A stretch of DNA of 64,000 bases, taken from contig OU452206.1 in assembly GCA_911728435.2 (NCBI GenBank), positions 8,028,297 through 8,092,296 on the forward strand, in the 5' to 3' direction. The stretch is from Apoderus coryli (taxonomy: Eukaryota > Arthropoda > Insecta > Coleoptera > Attelabidae). The notes below the pieces were generated by a model. The model had not been told where the DNA came from. It worked only from the letters and a program-made list of their open reading frames with translations, and ran no database searches. Each line of letters starts with the position of its first letter. Position 1 is the first letter of the stretch. Below, in pieces: positions 1 through 12,194 of this stretch. Both the position numbers and the translations under genes were made by a program.

Positions 1-897
1 TCAAAAAATACATCCATCCTATATCTGACTTTCCCAAAATCCAGCCACTTGGCATATTATCAACGACAGCCCTGGGAGGTCTTATATATGGGAATAATAC
101 AAGTGGAGGAGCAAATTTTCCTTCAGCATTAAACATAATTAGAAGTGTAATGTTTTCTTTTTCATTTCCTTGTTTAACGTTAAGGAGATTTCGAAAACTT
201 CTTGGGCCTAAAACTTTACCACTAGATGGACAGAGTGCGAAACCTGACTCATCTGCATTAAACACCCTCTTATAGAATCTTTTATTACAAGACACAAATC
301 ATTCTCTTTTAAATATTGCTCTAGGTTCTGAAACCATTTTCTTACCGAATTTTCGGTTACTGCTGCTCGAACTATATTTATTCCCTCGGCTTCCTTAAGG
401 GAAATCTCTGGATTTCTTTTCTTAAAATTCAGGTACCATGTTTGCTTTCGTATTCCGCCTTTAAATAAATTGAGACCAGAATCTGCATCTATCTTAGAAA
501 CTGTATCCATGAGCATTTGTTTTTTTTATAGGAAACCCACATTTAGCTAGATCAATAACCCATTTTCTATAATTTTTGCCTCCCCTTCAACCGTTAGTAG
601 TGGTTGTGGTCCTGGTTTTCTCAACACATATGGTACTCTTCCTGCAAGTCTGTCCTGAATTGTGGCCCTTGGTACATTAAATCTTCTACTAGCTTCCCTT
701 ATCTTCATTTTGTTGTCTCTTACTTCATTCAGGGCATTTTTAAAATCTTCCTCATTGTACTGATACATCAATCTTCTTATTTTTGGTTTAGGTCGGATCA
801 CCACAGTCTCATTGGTATTGGATCTCTTTTTTTTAGCTCTAGCCACTGAAAAATACAATAAGAATAGAAATAAAAACTCGCCAAAGAGCACACCCAC
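1..897 (-). pseudogene. pogo/Tigger (jerky-like) transposase remnant, cut by the window edge
   Basis: Read on the minus strand, this is the N-terminal half of a pogo-type DDE transposase. A psq-type helix-turn-helix (REASRRFNVPRATIQDRL) lies near 700, a CENP-B/Tc5-type second HTH near 230-500, and FNADESGF near 245-215, which holds the first catalytic Asp, followed by the start of the DDE core running off the window. The pieces sit in different frames, with breaks near 545, 515 and 250, so no intact protein is made. In this family the two HTHs bind the terminal repeats and the DDE domain cuts and joins DNA. Family assignment is firm; whether an intact host-domesticated copy exists elsewhere cannot be judged here. 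Confidence 0.8.
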
Positions 898-903
898 TTG
901 AAA

Positions 904-1179
904 GGCCGAGAACCAAAATCACTGTAAATATTAGTTTTCGGCCCACATTTTTCTAAGTGGCCGAGAAACGCTAGTTCTCGGCCACTAGGTTTTTCAAGAT
1001 AATTATAATTGAAATAAACAAAACATTTTAGATTTAATTTAGGACCGCAAACCAATACATAAAAAATACTCATGTAAATAAATAGAAACATCAAAACAGA
1101 ATCATGTTTATATAAATATATTTTTCATTTTTTTATTTAAGGACAAAAAATTGCTCTTTAAACTACTTAATTCTCGGCC
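904..1179. repeat. Recurrent GGCCGAGAA / TTCTCGGCC motif cluster
   Basis: The 9-mer GGCCGAGAA or its complement occurs at about 904, 959, 976 and 1171, with a related TTTTCGGCC near 934. It lies just upstream of the pogo-like transposase start. The motif could be subterminal transposase-binding sites of that element; this is inference. Confidence 0.4.
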
Positions 1180-1682
1180 ATTTGACTCTGCTTAGGGGTC
1201 ATTTTCAGTGTTACCTGACTGAGAAGCTTGTCCTGAACCTTAAAGACAACTGAGAAAATACGGATTTTGTACAACTTTGGAAAATCGCCAACCTTATGTT
1301 GTCGTTACCTTTCGGCAAAGATTAATCTACACAATAGATAGTCAGCCCAATGCATTAAAATGAGAACATCTCTAAGTATGCCAGCCACTACGTGGCGTAG
1401 ACTAGCGTGTAAAGCATAGAGCAGTATTGTCACAGCCAGAAACCGTTTTGTAGTTTATTAATATCAGAAACAAAACGCAACGTATAACAATTATTTACAT
1501 CATTTGCAACAGTTATGCACCGACAATGCTGTATTGTCAGAGAGAGAGATTGATGAAATTCTGTATTAATCTGGAGGGGATACGTAGGGAGGGTAGAAAA
1601 AAAAACAAGCGAATGTGGTGTGTGTCGTGCTGTTGCCGATTCGTCGGTAAAAGAAACACACAGGGTGATTTATTACAAGTAC

Positions 1683-2024
1683 AGTATTGAAATAAAAGCC
1701 TTATCTCTATGAATTAAATTTAATATAATAATATTTAATCCATGTCATACATGTTTCAAGACTAGACCAGTCCCATGATCAGTGGCGAACAATCATTAAA
1801 TGAAAAGCTTTTAGATAGAAACATACTTCTGGCTCCATTGTAATAATTTGTTGATGTATATAAAAAAATCTAAATATCTAAAAGCTAAAAGCTTTTGATT
1901 TAATTATTGCTCGCCACTGTTTATGGGACTGGTCTAGTCTTGAAACATGTTGTATGGCATGGATTAATGATTATTAGGTATATTAAATTTATTTCGTGGA
2001 TATTAGACTTTTATACCAATACCG
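1683..2024. mobile_element. Foldback MITE-like element (long imperfect inverted repeats)
   Basis: The arm at about 1683-1818 is matched in reverse complement by 1873-2024, including the shared words CAAGACTAGACCAGTCCCAT (left) and ATGGGACTGGTCTAGTCTTG (right). The loop is about 55 bp and has no coding capacity. Arm length of about 140 bp with a short spacer fits a foldback-type nonautonomous DNA element. No target duplication could be defined by eye. Confidence 0.65.
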
Positions 2025-2453
2025 AAATCAAGTAGGTATTAATGTACATTATTCTTTGTCAAAATTATAACTCCACTTAAGAATTGACTAGATACTTTTT
2101 CAATTTATTACATATATTTTAAATATTTCACGTAGACAATGTGGCAAAGATGTAACAAGATTGTTGTAGATCTTATAATACCTATAATAAAAAAATTATC
2201 AGTGCTACCTATATTATATTAGGTATACATATTATGGTTGTTTTCATACCTACTGATTTTGTTTTGAAGAGAATTACCTAATATATTAAATTAAATTTAA
2301 TCTTTGGCTGCGTAGTTATTTTTTTTGTGAATATTTTTTAACTTATTTTGTGTTTTTCTAATTTTAGACTAATTATATTATTTTGTGTTGTGTTTTTTTT
2401 TTATTTGAGAAACTTCCTAGTTAGTGACTAAATAATTTTTGTGTTTTGTGAAA

Positions 2454-2595
2454 ATGGAAAGAAACAATTCGAAATTAAGTCGTAACCAATGTGCTTTTCG
2501 AAATTGTAACAACAGTTACAGAAACAATCGAGAGGTACATTTCTTTCGATTTCCTAAAGAAGAAGATCGATGCAGAAAATGGGTTATAAATTCAG
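2454..2595 (+). pseudogene. Lone first exon of a THAP zinc-finger protein
   Basis: An ATG at 2454 opens 47 codons plus one base before a donor (TCAG|GTATAAGT). The product contains QCAFRNC, then HFFRFP, then a Trp. These are the first two Cys ligands and the hydrophobic/Trp positions of a THAP (C2CH) domain. The remaining C-x2-H half is not found downstream on this strand; a piggyBac-like insertion begins about 290 bp further on. It is either the first exon of a gene with a distant second exon or, more likely, a stranded fragment. THAP domains bind DNA and are also found in P-element transposases. Confidence 0.5.
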
Positions 2596-2888
2596 GTATA
2601 AGTTCCACTTTATAGGTTTAGGTACTTAAATTTTACTTCTTTTTAATGTTTCTTCGGGTAAATAATAAGTTCGGTAGGAATAGGGCTTTGGGTATCAAAC
2701 AAAAAAGATAGAAAATAGAAATTTGACATAGGGGTAGTTCTAAGCATTTACAAGTTTGTGACGTGTAGCGATTTTCGATGCCGCCCCCGGAGGTATACAT
2801 GAGGGCGGCGCAATGCCGTTTTAAATATCTCGTTTCGCTTTCTTGGAAAATAAAAAATTATAACTGATAACTGACACTTAGTACTTAA

Positions 2889-4133
2889 CCCATTAATCCC
2901 CAACGTTGCGTAAACGAAACATTTTTTAAATTTTTTTTTCCAATGTGCCAGTAAAAAAAATACTTTTTTGTTGCTACAATTTTTTCAAAATACAACAAAG
3001 ACTTTACGTTTTAAGAAATATGTCGACAGAGTTAAGATATTTATTTTGTGCGAATTTATGAACTCGCAACATTTTGAGATTTATCATTTCATATATTCGT
3101 CAATCTATTTGTCTGACACAGAAACGGATGAGATATTTCAAATTATGGATTTAGATTCCCATGATCTTTAGTAAAAAGGGCGTTATATGATATTTTACAA
3201 AACATGTATAGTTTTTGCATATCGGATCATTTTTCCTAATGTTGCGTATACGCAACGTTGGGAATTCCGGTAAGAAGGCGCCATAATGTCGCGCCCTTCG
3301 CTGACCCACAATTAGGTAGCATTTATTTTGTTTCTTATATAATTTGTGTGTGATTCTTCTTAGTGAGTGTCAACAAAGATACTAAGTTATAATTATTGTG
3401 ATTTAAAATTATATTATATATAAAATATAAAGTGAAGCTCTGGAAAATATTGACTTGAAGTAAGTGATAATTATGGTTCTGTTTGTTAATTTTTTTTTAA
3501 ATAATTTGTTTGGTTATAATGATGTCTTGGAAAAACAGAATGCCTTAGTTATCTGCTGAGCTTTTAGCTATATTGGAGGAGGATGAGGATTTACTGCAGA
3601 CTGATACCGTGGATGCAGTATATATTCCGCCACCCGTAGATGCACTTACAGACGAAGAGGAGCTTGACGAAAATATATGTGAAAACGTTGAAGATTTATC
3701 AGATGTTGCGGGGACCTACGAAATACACGCAAATTTGCCTGATACTTCTGAAGCCTTAGATGATGAATCTTTACCGTCAAATTCAAAAAAAGCAAAACTA
3801 TGTGCAAAAAATATAAAAATGAAGTCGAAGAAAACTCTACCGAAGTGGAGAAAAGAGACCCCAATATATACAACACGACCACATAATGAAGAAAATAATA
3901 TCTTGGAACAAATTGAAAACAGAGTTTGTGGAAAAAGCCCTTTTGAAGTTTTTTCCTTGTACTTCAGTGACGAAGTTTGGGAAAAAATAATATATTATAC
4001 TCGTAGAAGAAAATATGCTCACGACAATAATAGGCATTCATTTGATATTGATAAAACAAGCCTAAAGCGATTTTTCGGCATACTCATTTTTTCGGGATAC
4101 CATACGGTTACCAGCTACAAAACTCAGTGGTGA
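2889..4133 (+). mobile_element. piggyBac-like element, 5' part only
   Basis: TTAA at 2885-2888 is followed directly by CCCATTAATCCCC, the expected TTAA target plus CCC terminus of piggyBac elements. GTTGCGTAAACG-type sequence near the end recurs as a palindrome GTTGCGTATACGCAAC near 3243. The transposase reading frame follows at 3540. The element stops abruptly at about 4133, where a small foldback repeat begins, so the right end and most of the transposase are lost. Confidence 0.7.
3540..4133 (+). pseudogene. piggyBac-type transposase N-terminus, disrupted
   Basis: The probable original start is ATG at 3540 (M-P-stop-LSAELLAILEEDED), with an in-frame TAG as third codon. The frame then stays open for about 190 codons. 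An acidic N-terminus leads into a basic patch (KKAKLCAKNIKMKSKK) and then the beginning of the DDE_Tnp_1_7 domain (PFEVFSLYFSDEVWEKI, KRFFGILIFSGYH). It ends after SYKTQW, before any catalytic Asp. piggyBac transposases are usually about 550-600 aa, so about two thirds is missing and no activity is expected. Identification rests on domain order and TTAA/CCC context. Confidence 0.75.
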
Positions 4134-4134
4134 T

Positions 4135-4290
4135 CGGCAGGCAGTGTGACCCAAATATTCAACATTTACGAAGAGCTTATACTAGCATGAGAGATGAATG
4201 ACATATCATAATTACAGGTAGTGTAAGCTCTTTGTAAATGTTGGAAATTTCGGTCACACTGGGTTGTGGATCAACGAAACTGCCCGCCTG
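4135..4290. repeat. Small foldback repeat abutting the piggyBac break
   Basis: CAGTGTGACCC at 4142 and its complement near 4261 bound two arms of about 41 bp (4142-4182 and 4220-4261). They share AACATTTACGAAGAGCTTA-like sequence with a few mismatches. The arms enclose a 37-bp loop. It sits exactly at the truncation of the piggyBac transposase. Confidence 0.55.
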
Positions 4291-6515
4291 ATGAAAGTGT
4301 GGTAGTGTGAAACAAATTTCCAACATAACTTAAAAAGTCATGTATGTATGTAACAAGCCATTCATTAATAAAGCTTCCCGTCAGGGAATATCTTGTGTTG
4401 GCAATAGGATATAATCAGTTGTTACTTCTCGTCCGGCCATCGTCTATCAACTTTCTCTCACCGGGCATATTGCCTGCTCACACAGATGTCTGCGTAAAAT
4501 TAAATGTATCCGTTTGGTGGGTAGTTTTGATTACAATAAGTCGGTGCCAAGCCCAAGCTCGAAACAAAATAAATCTATATTTACCTACTACCTATTTGGC
4601 TTGGTACCGACTATTATGTGCATTGTTGTCTTTTGAATGATATTTGTATTTTGTTATTTTTCGTATTTTTTATTAGTTCTTTTGACAGCTCTGGTGTCAT
4701 CAATACACCTGTATCCCGAATTGCACCAAATTGCGATGCTATTGAACAAGCATATAATCCTAAATATAATATTATTTTTGAACTTTGAATGTACATATGA
4801 AATTTGTATCTTAAAATTAGTCAAAGAATCACCCTTTAAAGTTTGTACAAGTACTTATGCAACACCCTGTATACATAGATACTTTGATTTGCAATTTGCA
4901 AATCTGTTAAACTAGGTAATGCTGTTTTTTTTATTTACTTTCAAATATGGTGTTATGTAATTGTATTCAAATTAAATGTTTGGGGATGATATTTACGAGT
5001 TTTATTTTTTTATATAGAGAAACTGTTATTCAGTTTTTAAGGATCAATCTGAAGCAGACGATTGTACTTGTTAAAACATGAAAAAAGTTATTGTCGTGAT
5101 ACTTTTAACACCCTGTTGGTGGGTTTTTAAAGCTTTTTACGAAACGTGTTAACAATACAATCTACATAAATCGTTATTTTTTTAAAGTTTTATGATCATT
5201 GCACAAAAACCAATATTAGGGAGACTGTAAGTTTTTTTTCAATTCGGCGTTGCAGAATTTGAACCTAATTGTGATAATTGTGTTATTTTACTAGTATAGA
5301 TATTTTTGAGTAAATTAATTCGGTTATAATCGATGAGTAGAATCTTTGGAGTAAAATACATTTCACAAAAACCCTGAACCATGTTTCTCAATAGATTTAA
5401 ATTTTCATTAAAAACAGATTAAAAATTCTAATTTTTTACATCCTGCATTTCGAAACCGTATTTTTTTAAATAATTATTGTCATGCTGGAAATTTCAAACC
5501 TTATTTACTTCAGCAACTTGTAAAAAGCACAGCCTTTTTAATATTAACATTTCTTAAAATCGATATTACGCGATAACGATGACTTTCTATCAATATCACA
5601 GAAGGATACATTTATTACGTATATAATTTGTTAGATTTTACATCTCCGAATTGAAACACACGCAAAAAATGTGCATAAAAAAGTTAGGGTAGCATTTCAC
5701 GCCTGTATGAGTCTGAGATTTATTTTTTCATAATGTTAACAAGTTGAATCTGCTGTTTGAGTTTGATCCTTAAAACTGAATCAGATAATAAGCGGAAGTC
5801 CTATCTATAACGCCAAATTTCGTTAATTTAAATATAACTTTTTGATGCATCCTTATATCCGAAATTTAAAATTAAATGACTAAAATAATATTATTTTAGT
5901 CATTTAAAATTATTGTCTAAAACATTTAATGAACCAGCCCTGTATATTTATACTATTATAGTAATTTCTTTTATTTTCGTCCATACACATTAATCTTTGC
6001 GTAGATAGGTGTACGTATACCATATAATTTTATATTAACCGACAAAAAACACTGCTGCACAGTAGTACATATATGATACCTATAATATAAAAACAAACTC
6101 CCACCTCGTAGGGGAAAGTATACTCGTCCTTGTCTAACATTGCCCATATGATTATTTTATTTCAACACAATACATATAACACCATCTACAATTTCCATAA
6201 TTTCCATGGTTACATGTTTTTCTAATAGATGTAGCTCGTGTCGAGACAGTTTCAATTTTTGTTTTCTTTCCCATATACGCTGACTATCTATTGTGTAGAT
6301 TAATCTTTGCTTTCGGAATTACAGGGAGTCCTCGCTTTAAAAATCTTCGTTTTTTGATTGTTTTGGTTAAATGAGGAGGAAATTCAAAATGAGATGGCAC
6401 AGCAGTTTTCTTCAATACCACATAGAACAGCGGTATCACTTGCTTTGTAAATATTTCTTCGAGTTGCTACTACCCATATATCCTTAAATTTGGATCCTTT
6501 GGAAACCTAATATAA
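4291..6515. other. Noncoding AT-rich stretch with repeat ends
   Basis: No supportable gene. It contains CACCCTGTATA-type transposon ends at about 4863 and 5936, a related AACACCCTGTTGG near 5107, a perfect 34-bp palindrome at 5873-5906, and a segment near 6280-6317 that matches 1313-1350 in reverse complement. Confidence 0.5.
5873..5906. repeat. Perfect 34-bp palindrome
   Basis: TAAATGACTAAAATAAT is followed immediately by its exact reverse complement with no loop. It could extrude as a cruciform or mark the junction of two inverted copies. Function unknown. Confidence 0.8.
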
Positions 6516-6954
6516 GGGTTATTCTTTCGTAGTGATTGATCTGAACAAGTGAATGTGATTAAACTGAATGTGATTATACTGAAGTGAATATTTGGCGAAA
6601 CCGAAAGATCATCTTTTTTGTGATTGTCTTTCACTTAACCTCGAAAACTTGTGAAAACAACCAAATCTGCTCTGAAAACTGGAAAATTATTTCTTCCATG
6701 ATATTATTATCCATGTTTTAAGCTTTTACAATTTATTGGTTTGATTCGAAATCATATTCCAATTATTATCTCTCAGAGGTTAACTGTTAACTGAACAAAC
6801 TAACCGGTACCTAGAGGTTGATCAGTAAGCGGCAAGGGGGGTAGAAATTTTAATCAGTTTGGTAGAAGTGACCGATGTCGAAAGAATACGCACAATCGTG
6901 AATGAACTGACAATTTTCAGATTGTTCACTTAGTTCAGTACGAAAGAATAACCC
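6516..6954. mobile_element. Nonautonomous DNA element, copy 1 (439 bp)
   Basis: Begins GGGTTATTCTTTCGTA and ends TACGAAAGAATAACCC, so the ends are inverted repeats. A near-identical copy lies at 42021-42463 in the opposite orientation, sharing the interior (for example CCGATGTCGAAAGAATACGC). It has no open frame. The flanks show TATAA on both sides here, a possible 5-bp target duplication, but copy 2 does not give the same length, so the family is unassigned. Confidence 0.75.
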
Positions 6955-7400
6955 TATAATAATGAATAATATAAATATAGGCTTGAAAGTTATGCTACAT
7001 TTGAATGAGTATTTCAACCACAGAGCTAGAAGTTTCTAGATCTGTGATTTCAACCATATAAAAATTATTTACTTATAAAATTTTATTTGGATATCTTTCT
7101 TCCACTTTTGTGTACAATTTACCGCATTCCAGGACTTTACAATTTTTTAAAATAACTGAAAAAACTATAAAAATTGTTGGAACTACATGGAAATCCCATT
7201 TAACTACACAGTAAACAAATGTCTTTTTACCCACGCTAGCTCTATCCTTGTCGCACCCCTCGGGTATAATAGATGAATGCAATAATATGGCTGCTCAATG
7301 CTGTATACCTTGTATAAAGCTACTGTAATCTCGCCTTGAAATATCTCTGGTGGTTGGTGGTGTGGTTAAGTCAGAGATATATTTTTTATTTCAGAAATAC

Positions 7401-7837
7401 CTGGCATTGTCGGACAAACTTTAAGTTGCACAGGAACAGAGTTTTTCTTCAACAAACGCTTTCCAGGAAAATTTAAAAAATCCTCAGTTTTAAAATGGTT
7501 GGAGCACACTAACTTCAATAGTTTCCATACCCAATTTTCTGGCTGAATTCCCAACGTAGTAAGCCATATATGTCGTAAAATTTCATCTTTTGGAATTCTA
7601 CAAAATGTATAATAGTATATGTATAGATGCCTCATATTCATATCAAAATACAAGCCTTAGCAATTGAAATAATTAGTTATTTGTCTTTAGGTATTAAAGT
7701 TTACTACCAATCAACCTAGATTTGAATACACGACACTGAATTTTTGGTTATGCTCACATTATTACTTACTGATGAAATGAAATTCCTTCTGGGCTACGTT
7801 TTCTATAGTTTTTGCACGATTTTACAACACAAGCCAT
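7401..7837 (-). CDS. THAP-domain zinc-finger protein
   Basis: Exon 1 runs 7837-7770: ATG then ACVVKSCKNYRKRSPEGISFH, with donor GTAAGTAA. Exon 2 starts at 7597 after TTTTGTAG and continues IPKDEILRHIW ... VCSNHF ... FPGKRLLKKNSVPVQL. Joined, they give a complete THAP domain: C-x4-C, the conserved Trp, C-x2-H and the C-terminal hydrophobic/Pro segment. THAP domains bind DNA as C2CH zinc modules in transcriptional regulators and transposase-derived proteins. The 3' end is uncertain: a possible donor (CCAG|GTATTT) at 7401 or read-through to a stop at 7366. Further C-terminal exons were not recognised. It is head-to-head with the BTB gene, 606 bp between start codons. Confidence 0.7.
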
Positions 7838-8443
7838 TGTTTATAGAACTTACACAAACACTAAAACGATCAAAACCAACAAATCACAAGAAATTAACAC
7901 GAAAATCCTAACGAATATAATATTAAAGAAACAATATAAACATAAACCGTTTTCATTTTCAAACTAAAGACAGACGGTCTACAATTTGCAGCTGCCAACA
8001 TAAAACAGCGGACTCTGATTGGCCGGAATTGAAAATTCCCGCTTTAATAGACGAATCATAGTTTAACAGCAAATTTGTTTTCCGACAGTTGGTACGACAA
8101 CAAGGAACATGGCGGCACCCGTACCGTCCTCGGAAAATTGGATGCGCACTCGTCGAAGCGCATTCTCCACCCTCTATATCTCTGGGTTAAGTTAAGGAAA
8201 ACGACAAACGACAACGTCATTCATAACATAACGTCAAGCATATTTTTTAAAAATGTTGAGATGACATAAAATCGACGTTTGTTAATTTATAATTGTTTTT
8301 TTGAAACTTCGTTTTTATTTTTTAATATGTTTAACATTTATTTATTAGTGTTCAATTCTATTTAATTGTAACATTATTTCATATTTTGGTTTAGCGAATT
8401 CTATGCGAGTTCCATTAAAGTTTGGATACTAAAAAGCAACAAT
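7838..8443. promoter_or_regulatory. Divergent intergenic region, THAP gene / BTB-ZF gene
   Basis: This 606-bp stretch separates two divergent start codons and is locally richer in CG dinucleotides than its surroundings (8080-8165). ACATGGCGGC at about 8108 resembles a YY1/Pho core (ATGGCGGC). It probably holds both promoters. No TATA box was assigned. Confidence 0.4.
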
Positions 8444-11048
8444 ATGTCTTCCAAATATTTTTGTTTAAAATGGACCAAATTTGAAACCAGTATTTTAAGT
8501 GCCTTCGAAAGTCTACAGAATACTGAAGATTTAGCTGATGTTACATTAACTTGTGAAGGTATTAATATAAGGGCACACAAGTTTATTTTATCTGCATGCA
8601 GTCCATATTTCCGTACCATATTTAAGGTAACCTAGTTTTTGTAATACCTATGTAAAATGTATTAATGGAAGTTTATTAAATTATGTTATTATGGTGTATA
8701 TAATTCAAATTTGTTTGTTTAGGAAAATCCATGTCCACATCCTATTGTAATTTTGAAAGACGTGGCTTATGTGGATCTCATAGCTATTATAAACTTTATG
8801 TATCATGGGGAAGTTCTGGTTACCGAAGAACAACTGCAATCGTTTCTACAAACGGCAATGATCCTACAAGTATCAGGTCTTATGAACGAGACTCCCTGTG
8901 CAGTAACAAGAGGAGTATTTTCAAAAAAAACAAAAATCCCTAATGTAGATGCTGATACGCAATTCAAGAGAATTCGGCCTAATCCAAAGCCATTAAAAGT
9001 AGCTGAAGACGTAATACCTGTGAAAAATGTGATTACCACACCTCATACAGAACCTACAATAAAGACAGAAAGTTTAGATGTATGTGCTAGTGAAAGCATC
9101 GAGCACAATCCTGAGATTCTACGAAATGAAGATAATATAGAAAATTCGCTTGAAAACCCACAATGCTCAATTTTAGAAGCTGCTTTGGAAGTTAAAGATA
9201 AACCTAGTAGTATATTGGAAAGATCATTGACTGCACATGCAATTTCAGGTAATAGGCAATGGTTGATTTTTAGATATTATTGGCATTTTGTTGTAGGATT
9301 TTATTTAAATTCTTAATTTATATTTTATTTAGCAGTTACTTATTGATATTATGTTAGAATTACCGATATTTAAGTAATTGATTTTTGACCGTAGGCAAAT
9401 AATTATGAATTACCAGATATAATATGTCCTTGGATCTCGTTTTTTTTTGCTCAACCCAGTATACTCGACCTGTTAACGATTGTTTAACGGTTTTAGTGTA
9501 GTATCAACACATTGATGTGATGCACACTAATAGGTCTTATTAGAATTATTCTGAACTACTTTATGGTGTTCTACAATAATTATTTTTGACCTTATGCAAA
9601 ACCTCAAATTTTAATATGGCTATTTCTGTTTTGTAGGAAGATCTCCGCTAACAGTTGCTCAAAGTACGGACAAGTTGCATATACATTGTATTCCTGATGT
9701 AGCTTTATCGAACACCATTTTTATTCCACGAAAACCACCAGAGAGTGACTTGGAGAAATTATTGTTACCATCGTCATCGGAATCCTCAACAAGTCCATCA
9801 GGTTTCGATCGACCTAGTGAATTTTTGCAGCAAAGTATTAAAATAGAAGGGGAACATTTAGAACCAGAGGTAAATATGTTTCTGTATTTAAAGTTTGTTT
9901 TAGATATAATATCATTGCGTGTCACAATTTGTTTTACATAAAGTGTCCGTTGTATTTTAGAAAGCATCACATGTATTTCAGTTTAGTCAATTGTATTTCA
10001 GAAAGCATTAAATAGGTTTTAGATTGGTTATTTTTATTTCATATCAATCGTATTGCTGGTAAGATAAAATTAGTGTCAAGAAACATGACTATCAGAAAAT
10101 TAGTACATTTTAAAAGGGGCTTCTTAATAAATAAATAAACGTGTGGATCACCTCCTGACAACGATGTTCTTGTTTCGAAAGCACTCTTCCCTCCGTTAAT
10201 TTAAATGCTATTAGGTAAAATTTGATGATATCTGAAGTACAAAGTATTGTATCTGCCTTTAGTACAGTTTGCGTTGACTTTGAAACCTTTTAGTTTCCAT
10301 CCGAAATATATATAGATTTATAACATCATCATTAAATTTGATGCTTTTTTAAAAGGATGAAGATTAGCCAAAGGCTAATCAAACTCAATCCAAATGAAGG
10401 TAGCCTTATCGGAAAATCATAGCCTGTTCACGTACTTTGAAACAAAATTAATAAACATGTTATTATTTTGGTTGGCAGTTTGGACTTTCATCTTTTTATT
10501 AATACGGTACTCAGAAACTTTAATTATACTTACAATAAATTATCATTATATTTCTGACTATTGAAATGTTACTTATATGTCTTCTTTGCATGTCATGTAG
10601 TTTCCTATTTTACACCGTCAAAAAGATGTGGTAGCGTTGGACAATAATAAGATTTTTTTTCATATGAACATATATCGCACAAAAAAAAGTTGGGACACAA
10701 TTTGTTGTGAATAGGCATTTTGTGACACAGAAATGTATATTGGCAGTTTTCTCATTATGGTCTTGAAACTGACTGAGGTTATACATTTGCCCTTTTTAGG
10801 TTTTAACAGCAGAAGAAGTGAGTCCCAATTATTTGAGGACAATGGAAATACCCCATCATAGTAGTCAATGTGGAAATTGTCCACATTGTGGCAAAATTTA
10901 CTCCAATCAGTCGGCGTTGAAATACCATGTTCGATTGGTACATTCGGATCTAACAAATATGTATTGCTGTCATCTGTGTCCGGAGAGTTTCGACTTTCGA
11001 GAAGGTTACAAAAAGCATATGACAGAGGTGCATTCGGTAAGAAATTAA
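8444..11048 (+). CDS. BTB/POZ and C2H2 zinc-finger transcription factor
   Basis: Four exons join in frame: 8444-8626, 8723-9248, 9637-9869 and 10800-11048 (1191 nt, 396 aa). Exon borders are GT/AG with phases 0, 1 and 0. Exons 1-2 encode a BTB domain of the insect type (FCLKWTKFETSI, LADVTLTCEGINIRAHKFIL, SACSPYFRTIF, then YVDLIAIINFMYHGEV). The middle is acidic and Ser/Pro-rich with IKTE and IKIEGE segments. Exon 4 has two C2H2 fingers (CPHCGKIYSNQSALKYH; CCHLCPESF ... H-x4-H) and ends HSVRN-stop. BTB domains dimerise and recruit chromatin cofactors; two terminal fingers are typical of the Broad/Tramtrack/Lola class, but which orthologue is not clear. CATTCG|GTAAGA at 11036 could be a donor to an alternative last exon. 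Confidence 0.85.
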
Positions 11049-11518
11049 ATTGGGTTTATGAATCTTTTTTTCTTTATATTTTAATTTATTAATTATTAAA
11101 TTGTATATTTATGTTTTATATATTTTTTATTAAGTTATTTGATAATAAATTGTTTATGATGGTTGAATATACGAGAATTTTTGTAGAGAGAACGCAATAA
11201 AAGAAATCACACTTTTAAGTATTGTTTCGACACCATTGGTGAATCATAACTTGGTACACTTTTAGTAAAGGACAAAGGAAAAAATGTTGATGAATTATCA
11301 ACATTTGTAGGAATGCCAGAATCAGATACGGTCTAGATTTAAGGGAATAATCGTTAGACAAATACTAATTTAGTCCTCTATCGGCTAGTCGGGAGAAAAT
11401 TCTTCATTCAACCTCAAAGTATCCATCTAATCGGCTACAATGCTGTAAATAACAGACACTTCTAGAGAACATGACCCTACTCAACGTCTTCCACTCAGCA
11501 AAGTTGTCACTGATTTTT

Positions 11519-11704
11519 CTATTTCCTTTCATATAATAATTCTACATCTCTAGAATCCCTCACACTCTCGGCGGTTTTATTAAAAAAATCTGCATCTGAG
11601 GAGTGTTCCACTTTAATTTCTCTCACTAATTCACCATTAATTCCCCTGCCACAGCCTTCTTCAGACAAGCCATGAACAAGTAAATTTGGCAACGGCGAAT
11701 ACAA
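11519..11704 (-). pseudogene. Relic related to the 12.2-12.5 kb THAP-like fragment
   Basis: The minus-strand frame contains SPLPNLLVHGLSEEGCGRG. This resembles PLSVHGLSKEGCE encoded on the plus strand near 12440-12475, so the two are inverted copies of one ancestral coding segment. The rest of this 61-codon frame is acidic and unrecognised. It is called a relic because no exon structure or start could be supported. Confidence 0.35.
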
Positions 11705-12194
11705 GTCAATGTGTCAAAATGTGTTTACATTGTAACGTAAAGTGTACCACAGTCTAATTAAATCAGTGCTTATTGAGCTTAATTAAAACAGTTTTTTTAT
11801 GAAACTAGTAGTGATAAGTGTGTATAAATATATCGTCTAAATTTTGTGTAAGTTACAACACCGGATAAACTGTTTGTTAATAAAATAAAGTACTCTTATA
11901 CCCACACGGCATAGTGTTTGTCGTATAACTAAGCGGTGGAAGTATCTTTTGTACGAGGGTTTGTATGTATACATATTTAAGAATTATTATTAATAAATTC
12001 AGCTGGATTTTTAGGTAAGTACCTGATTGTTTTATTTCTTAGTCGATTTTCCCTTCAGCGTGACGTATACCTTGATGTAAATCCAATTATAATAGCGCAT
12101 TAGAACAAGTGCAAAATGGCAAACTAATAACAGTTTTTTTCTATTTCCCAGAAACATCTCTTTGTTACAGGCTATTCGTATATCTAATTTGAAC

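Noticed and set aside
2968..3171. 67-codon plus-strand frame
   Set aside because: Lies in the 5' noncoding part of the piggyBac-like element, AT-rich, with no motif or splice context.
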